9,891 nt of DNA. It comes from DATGKR01 sp035294565. Its GTDB lineage: Bacteria; Actinomycetota; Acidimicrobiia; Acidimicrobiales; Palsa-688. The notes under the pieces were generated by a model that searched no databases, was not told the DNA's origin, and saw only the letters and a program-made list of their open reading frames with translations. Below, one piece after another: positions 6,639 to 9,891 of the stretch. Position numbers and translations under genes: made by a program. The stretch is from assembly GCA_035294565.1 (NCBI GenBank), contig DATGKR010000117.1, positions 1 to 9,891 of the forward strand, in the 5' to 3' direction. Numbering within the stretch: position 1 is the stretch's first letter; every line of letters starts with the position of its first letter.

Positions 6639-6873
6639 GGCTGCTGACCGGGATGCCGCCGGGGATCGTCGTCGACACCGACGGAGCGGCTCTGGGGACG
6701 GTCTGCACCGGCGCCGTCGCGGCGGCGGGGTGGCCAGTGCCGGTGGACGGGGAGGAGTGGTGCAGCTCTTTCGTGTAGATGACGTAGCCGGCGACCAGCA
6801 CGAGCACGGTGAGCAGCAGGAGCGTCCCGTAGCGCCGCCAGGCGGGGATGGGGGATGCGGACGAGTCGATCAC
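6619..6873 (-). CDS. Small single-pass membrane protein with C-terminal RDPF motif, PilP-like remnant
   Basis: Protein of 84 residues from GTG at 6873-6871, 13 nt after the pilO stop. A TGAGG overlapping that stop (spacing 11) is a modest ribosome binding site. There is a short cytoplasmic N-terminus with basic residues (WRRYG), one transmembrane helix (about 16-33, LLLLTVLVLVAGYVIY), a Pro/Thr/Ser/Ala-rich extracytoplasmic linker, and the end PVSSRDPFSG. An RDPF motif following a flexible linker is typical of PilP, where the N-terminal region binds PilN/PilO and a later beta domain binds the PilQ secretin. Here the protein stops two residues after RDPF, there is no lipobox Cys, and no beta domain follows. 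The position directly after pilO is where pilP sits in canonical pilMNOP operons. The PilP-like reading is inference from position and motif; it could instead be an unrelated small T4P accessory protein. Confidence 0.7.
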   Translation of the reverse strand: MIDSSASPIPAWRRYGTLLLLTVLVLVAGYVIYTKELHHSSPSTGTGHPAAATAPVQTVPRAAPSVSTTIPGGIPVSSRDPFSG

Positions 6874-6886
6874 TGTTTTCAGGACC

Positions 6887-7447
6887 TCACGAGGTGTAGA
6901 AGATCTGGGTGGTCAGCTCCGCCGTGAGGCCGTGGCCGGCCGCGGCGGAGGTGATGTTCGCCGCGTCGACCACCACGGCGCGCGGCATGCGGGAGAGTCC
7001 GGTGAGGAAGGCGGCGATCTGCTGGTAGGAGCCGGTCATGGTGAGCACCACCTGCGAGACCTGGGCGCCGTCGAGGGCGCTCGCTGCTGCCGGGCTGGCC
7101 GAGGTGCTCGCCGGCTGGCTGGGGCTGACGATGGTCAGCTGGACGCCGGTGGCCGTGGCCAGGGCGTGCAGCTGGTCGAGCAGGCCTTTAAGGTCGGGGC
7201 TGTGGGGAACGGCCGCGTCGAGCTGGGCGAGGCGCGCCTTGTCGGCGGGGATCTGCTTCTTCAGGGCCTCCAGGGACACGACCTGCTGCTGCAGCTGGCT
7301 CACCTGCTGCTGGGCGGAGGCGTAGGAGCGCCGGGCGGAGCTCAAGTGGTGGCTGGCCGGCCGGAACAGCGCCGCGTACCAGATGAGCAGCAGCGCCAGC
7401 GCCGCTCCGACGGCCAGCGTCGAGATCCTTCTCGTGGAGACGTTCAC
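6887..7447 (-). CDS. pilO: PilO-like type IV pilus inner-membrane platform protein
   Basis: Protein of 186 residues. The start is GTG at 7447-7445, overlapping the upstream TGA (GTGA), with AGGTG at 7453-7457 spaced 5 nt. Short basic cytoplasmic N-terminus (MNVSTRR), one transmembrane helix (about 10-28), a coiled-coil rich in Gln (38-78, with QQQVSQLQQQVVSLEALKKQ), then a ferredoxin-like PilO C-terminal region with DLKGLLDQLHALATATGVQL and GSYQQIAAFLTGLSRMPRAV, a typical PilO pattern. PilO pairs with PilN through these coiled coils to form the alignment platform linking the cytoplasmic PilM/ATPase side to the pilus. Gene order PilM-PilN-PilO agrees with the assignment. The large frame extending further upstream (to 8932) is a shadow over the PilM-PilN gene. 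Confidence 0.9.
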   Translation of the reverse strand: MNVSTRRISTLAVGAALALLLIWYAALFRPASHHLSSARRSYASAQQQVSQLQQQVVSLEALKKQIPADKARLAQLDAAVPHSPDLKGLLDQLHALATATGVQLTIVSPSQPASTSASPAAASALDGAQVSQVVLTMTGSYQQIAAFLTGLSRMPRAVVVDAANITSAAAGHGLTAELTTQIFYTS

Positions 7448-9114
7448 TGCTGCACCTGCTTCGCTCGGTTGCTCTCGCTGGTGGTCGTAAGGTTGGCGGT
7501 GGAGCTGAACTGGACGGGCCCGCCGTTGTCCTTGACGGTTATCCCGCTGATCGTCAGGTTCTCGAAGTCGGGATCGCCGTCGAGCTGTTGAAGCCACGCC
7601 GCTGCGGCGGGCAGCCCGCCCGTGCCGCTGACGTTGAACGTGGCGGTCCCGATCCCCGGGTTGGTTCCGGGGGTGCTGGTCGACTGCTCGCCCACCACGT
7701 TGGTCCTGCTGGCCGAGAAGCTCGTCAGGCTCAGGTCCGGCGGCATGACGCTGGCCAGCTGGCCGAGGACCCGCACCCAGTCGACGTCGCCGGCGAGGAC
7801 GTCGGAGGCCAGCTTCTCGCGTGCCAGCATCTGGCCGTGGGCGGCGGTGACGGCCTGGAGCTGCTTGACCTGGGTGGCGAGGACCGCCGCCCTCGCCTTC
7901 TCGGCGTGGACCTTGCCCTCCTCGGAGCGCACGGCCAGGAGCTGGCCGGCCGAGGCGACAGCGAGCAGGCCGGCGAGGACCGCCAGGCCTGTCCCCGCCC
8001 GGGTCACCATACGCCGCGAGCGAAGGGCGGCGGCGACCTCGTCGGGCAGCACCGAAAGGCGTATCAGCGGAGCCTCCGTCGGCCACAGGGCGAGGCCGAC
8101 CGCCGTGGAGCCGGCCGCGGCGACCCTGGCGAGCTCCGGCTGGTCGAGGCCGGACGGCCGGGTGTCGATCCCGGCGAGCGGGTCGAGGGCGACCACTGGG
8201 GCGGGCAGGTTCCCCGCGACCGCCAGGGTCATGCCCTCGGTCTGGGCGGCACCGCCGGTCACGACCAGGCGGCTCACCTCGGCTCCGCCGGCCTGGGAGA
8301 CGAAGAAGTCGATCGTCGCCCGGACCTCCTCGGCAAGCTCGCGCACCTCCGGGCCGAGGATCTTCTGCACGTGCGCACCAGCACTCCCAGCGCCGCCGCG
8401 CTTGAGCCGCTCGGCGACGGCCAGCTCGAGATGCATCCGCCCGGCCAGCTTCTCGGTCAGCTTGGCGCCGCCGATGGTCAGGCTGCGGATGAAGCGGGGG
8501 ACTCCCTCCTCCCTGACGGCGACCGTGGTGAGCTCGGCGCCGATGGAGATGATCACCTCCGCCCCCGGCAGGTCCGAGCCGGCGGAGGGCACCGCGCGCA
8601 TGAGGGCGAGGGGCGCGGCGTCCATGACCTTGGCGCGCAGGCCCGCCTCCTTGAGCGTCTCGACGTAGGTGCGGAGCAGTTCCCGGTGAGCGGCTACCAG
8701 CAGGATCCTTTGTGTCGTCCTGCCGTCGCCGTCCGTCTCCGGCGGGCCGAGCAGGCTGAAGTCGAAGCTGGCGTCCTCCATCGGGATCGGCACCAGCTCC
8801 TGGGCGCCGAACTTGAGCCAGGGGCGCAGCTCCTCGGCGGGAAGCGGCTCCACGTCCGCCTGGCGGACGAACACCCGGGGACCGGAGACGCCGAGCACCA
8901 CCTCGGTCGTCGAGAAGCCGCCCTGCTCCCACAACCGCCGAAGGGCGGCCGCCACAGCCGGCGGGTTGTGCACCTCGCCGTCGACGACCTGTCCGGGCGG
9001 CAGGCCCACCTGGCCATAGCGGCGCAGCGTCCTGCGGCCGTCCTTGCCGACGTGCAGCTCCGCTGCACGCACGGCAGACGAGCCGATGTCGAGTCCGACT
9101 GTAACCGGGTCCAC
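7444..9114 (-). CDS. pilMN: PilM-PilN fused type IV pilus assembly protein
   Basis: One frame of 556 residues from GTG at 9114-9112, chosen because GGGAG (9121-9125) lies 6 nt upstream and PilM proteins begin close to the GLDIG motif. Residues 1-349 are PilM, the cytoplasmic actin-like protein that binds PilN: phosphate-1 loop GLDIGSSAV (7-15), IGGAKLTEKLA (214-224), adenosine-side VVTGG (284-288). The phosphate-2 loop reads IISIGAELTT, with Ser (190) where the family usually has Asp. Residues 350-556 are PilN: LIRLSVLPDEV (350-360), equivalent to the PilN-terminal MIxLNLLP motif that docks into PilM; a transmembrane helix (about 374-394); a coiled coil (396-432); and a periplasmic-type domain with DWVRVLGQLASVMPPDLSLT and an AAWLQQLDGDPDFENLTISG segment. 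Both halves have normal lengths, with no linker between them. An alternative is two proteins, with PilN starting at a CTG (8067-8065) preceded by GGAGG. Confidence 0.9.
   Translation of the reverse strand: MDPVTVGLDIGSSAVRAAELHVGKDGRRTLRRYGQVGLPPGQVVDGEVHNPPAVAAALRRLWEQGGFSTTEVVLGVSGPRVFVRQADVEPLPAEELRPWLKFGAQELVPIPMEDASFDFSLLGPPETDGDGRTTQRILLVAAHRELLRTYVETLKEAGLRAKVMDAAPLALMRAVPSAGSDLPGAEVIISIGAELTTVAVREEGVPRFIRSLTIGGAKLTEKLAGRMHLELAVAERLKRGGAGSAGAHVQKILGPEVRELAEEVRATIDFFVSQAGGAEVSRLVVTGGAAQTEGMTLAVAGNLPAPVVALDPLAGIDTRPSGLDQPELARVAAAGSTAVGLALWPTEAPLIRLSVLPDEVAAALRSRRMVTRAGTGLAVLAGLLAVASAGQLLAVRSEEGKVHAEKARAAVLATQVKQLQAVTAAHGQMLAREKLASDVLAGDVDWVRVLGQLASVMPPDLSLTSFSASRTNVVGEQSTSTPGTNPGIGTATFNVSGTGGLPAAAAWLQQLDGDPDFENLTISGITVKDNGGPVQFSSTANLTTTSESNRAKQVQQ
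8065..8077 (-). promoter_or_regulatory. Shine-Dalgarno-like GGAGG before a possible internal CTG start of PilN
   Basis: On the minus strand GGAGG (8077-8073) is followed after 5 nt by CTG (8067-8065), which opens the peptide xIRLSVLPDEV, where an independent PilN normally begins with Met-Ile. Spacing and position are what a real start would show, but CTG is a rare start codon and the GGAGG also simply encodes Glu-Ala. It is recorded as a candidate only. Confidence 0.3.
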
Positions 9115-9120
9115 TGCTAG

Positions 9121-9125
9121 CTCCC
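9121..9125 (-). promoter_or_regulatory. Ribosome binding site deciding the pilMN start
   Basis: GGGAG on the minus strand, 6 nt before GTG 9114-9112. It favours this GTG over the longer in-frame extension to 9201, whose 29 extra residues have no PilM character. Confidence 0.65.
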
Positions 9126-9238
9126 TGTTCCGGCTGCGGTGCTCATCGGTTGCTGTATCGGCCGCCACGGCGCCACCTTGACGACATTCCGAAAGGCGCA
9201 AACGTCGAGGATCGACGGCTGCGATGGGCGGGCACGGC

Positions 9239-9268
9239 GAAGGGCCCCGCCTGCTGGCGGGGCCCTTC
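9239..9268 (-). terminator. Perfect 13-bp GC-rich hairpin downstream of pilA
   Basis: The arms GAAGGGCCCCGCC (9239-9251) and GGCGGGGCCCTTC (9256-9268) are exact reverse complements around a 4-nt loop. The hairpin begins 25 nt after the pilA stop. No T-run follows on the minus strand (next bases GCCGTGCCC), so it resembles the U-less hairpins often seen after genes in high-GC actinobacteria. It probably ends or stabilises the 3' end of the abundant pilA transcript and lowers read-through into pilMN. Confidence 0.7.
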
Positions 9269-9293
9269 AGGGTTGAGATTGCCGGTTGGCGGG

Positions 9294-9830
9294 TTAGAAG
9301 CTCGTGTACCAGGTGCCGTCGGTGCCGTTGGTGGCCGAGCCGGATGTGGCGGCTCCGGTCGGCGCGGCGGGATTGGAGCAGGCACCGCTCGCCGGGGCCG
9401 TCTTGGTGTAGTACGTGCCGTCCGGGGCAGGCGACGAGGTGCTCGGGTCGTTGACCTGGGCGATGCTCCAGCAGTTCTGGTCCTTGCCCATTGCGGTTAT
9501 CACCACGATCTGGCCGTTGTCCGACGGGGTGGCGATCACCTGGTTGCCCGTCCCGACCGTCGTGCCGCTGGTGACCCAGGTCAGGCTCGGCTCGATGCTG
9601 GTCAGGTTGTTGGAGAACGCCTGGTTGTTGGTCCAGTAGGTCTGCTCGGCGGTGAGGGCGTTGCGCAGGTCGGACTGGGCCGCCCGGGCGTTGGCCGTGT
9701 TCCTGGCGCCGAGGAAGGTCGGGATGGCGATTGCCAGCAGGATGGCGATGATCAGCACCACGACCATGAGCTCGATGAGGGTGAAGCCCTCGTCCTCACG
9801 GTCCAGGCGCTGCTTGATGGATGACAGCAT
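9294..9830 (-). CDS. pilA: Type IV major-pilin-like prepilin PilA
   Basis: Protein of 178 residues with an ATG start. Leader MLSSIKQRLDREDEG (1-15) is followed by FTLIELMVVVLIIAILLAIAIPTFL, a textbook type IVa prepilin: Gly at -1, Phe at +1, Glu at +5 (E20) and a conserved Pro at +22. The mature protein would be 163 residues, the usual size for a major pilin. The alpha-1 helix continues through NTANARAAQSDLRNALTAEQTYW. The globular part has two Cys (120 and 151) that could form the C-terminal disulfide loop, and a Gly/Ser/Thr/Ala-rich end with two similar turns, DGTYYT (137-142) and DGTWYT (171-176). It is the most canonical prepilin in the window and stands alone with its own hairpin downstream, which suits a highly expressed major subunit. 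The major-subunit assignment is inference, since other pilA copies may exist elsewhere. Confidence 0.93.
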   Translation of the reverse strand: MLSSIKQRLDREDEGFTLIELMVVVLIIAILLAIAIPTFLGARNTANARAAQSDLRNALTAEQTYWTNNQAFSNNLTSIEPSLTWVTSGTTVGTGNQVIATPSDNGQIVVITAMGKDQNCWSIAQVNDPSTSSPAPDGTYYTKTAPASGACSNPAAPTGAATSGSATNGTDGTWYTSF

Positions 9831-9844
9831 GAGGATGTTCTTTG

Positions 9845-9850
9845 CCTTTC
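9845..9850 (-). promoter_or_regulatory. Possible ribosome binding site of pilA, unusually distant
   Basis: GAAAGG on the minus strand is the only purine-rich Shine-Dalgarno candidate before the pilA ATG, but it lies 14 nt upstream, longer than the usual 5-9. No alternative start sits closer that keeps the normal leader. No promoter is recognisable in the remaining 41 bases to the window edge. Confidence 0.35.
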
Positions 9851-9891
9851 GGTTCGGGGATGTTGGCTGCGAGCCCTGTCGATCTCCCTGA

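Larger units (their letters stand above)
9115..9293 (-). other. Intergenic region between pilA and pilMN
   Basis: This 179-bp gap contains the strong hairpin at 9239-9268, a small 5-bp inverted repeat (GTCGA-GGA-TCGAC, 9204-9216) and the pilMN ribosome binding site at 9121-9125. I see no convincing -35/-10 pair. A promoter for pilMN could lie here, or pilMN could be transcribed by read-through past the hairpin. Confidence 0.6.

Noticed and set aside
5379..6647. Long open frame on the plus strand (422 codons)
   Set aside because: It mirrors the FN3 prepilin on the minus strand almost end to end, and the product is low-complexity Gly/Arg/Val. It is a shadow frame.
7450..8932. Upstream extension of the PilO frame to 8932
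   Set aside because: Only the last 186 codons resemble PilO. The extension is Arg/Gly/Pro-rich and overlaps PilM-PilN. The GTG at 7447 has a good ribosome binding site.
7588..9120. Long open frame on the plus strand (510 codons)
   Set aside because: It is antisense to the well-supported PilM-PilN gene, and the product lacks any recognisable motif.
9117..9146. Nine-codon upstream ORF (MSTAAGTGS) ending 2 nt before the pilMN start
   Set aside because: There is no Shine-Dalgarno before its ATG and no regulatory codon run. Chance is the simpler explanation, although its position is suggestive.
9115..9201. 29-residue N-terminal extension of PilM
   Set aside because: It has no PilM similarity, no ribosome binding site was noted for it, and the GTG at 9114 has GGGAG at ideal spacing.

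Overview
The window is a high-GC stretch (GC-rich third codon positions, frequent GTG/TTG starts, long antisense shadow ORFs). It carries a type IV pilus (T4P) locus with every gene on the minus strand, so transcription runs from the right edge (base 9891) to the left edge (base 1). The composition, the secreted Thr/Ser-rich fibronectin-type proteins and the lack of any secretin gene here suggest a monoderm actinobacterial lineage such as Acidimicrobiia or Thermoleophilia. This is inference from sequence style, not a database match.

Reading in the direction of transcription: (1) 9830-9294, a major-pilin-like prepilin (pilA), followed by a perfect 13-bp GC-rich hairpin at 9268-9239. (2) 9114-6619, the inner-membrane assembly platform: a continuous PilM-PilN reading frame, PilO, and an 84-residue single-pass membrane protein that ends in an RDPF motif and looks like the front end of PilP without its secretin-binding domain. 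(3) 6638-3353, minor-pilin cassette B: a fibronectin-III-bearing prepilin, a PilW/PilJ-like prepilin and a PilX-like prepilin. (4) 3352-3241, a 112-bp spacer. (5) 3240-1, minor-pilin cassette A with the same three gene types in the same order and with similar junctions. Its last gene runs off the left edge.

The genes from 9114 to 3353 overlap or nearly touch (4-bp GTGA overlap, 13-nt gap, 20-, 7- and 19-bp overlaps). Cassette A repeats this with 7- and 4-bp overlaps. This indicates one or two translationally coupled operons. Functionally, PilM (cytoplasmic, actin-like) would bind the PilN N-terminus, PilN and PilO would form the periplasm-facing or exterior coiled-coil dimer, and the two minor-pilin sets would initiate or cap pili built from PilA. 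The FN3 domains would be displayed at pilus tips as adhesive modules.

The most notable points are the tandem duplication of a complete three-gene minor-pilin cassette, the gap-free PilM-PilN fusion (or an unusual CTG start for PilN), the truncated PilP-like protein, and a roughly 265-residue domain present in the cassette A FN3 prepilin but absent from its cassette B paralogue. There is no gene-free stretch over 300 bases. I saw no tRNA, rRNA, CRISPR array, insertion sequence or attachment site.
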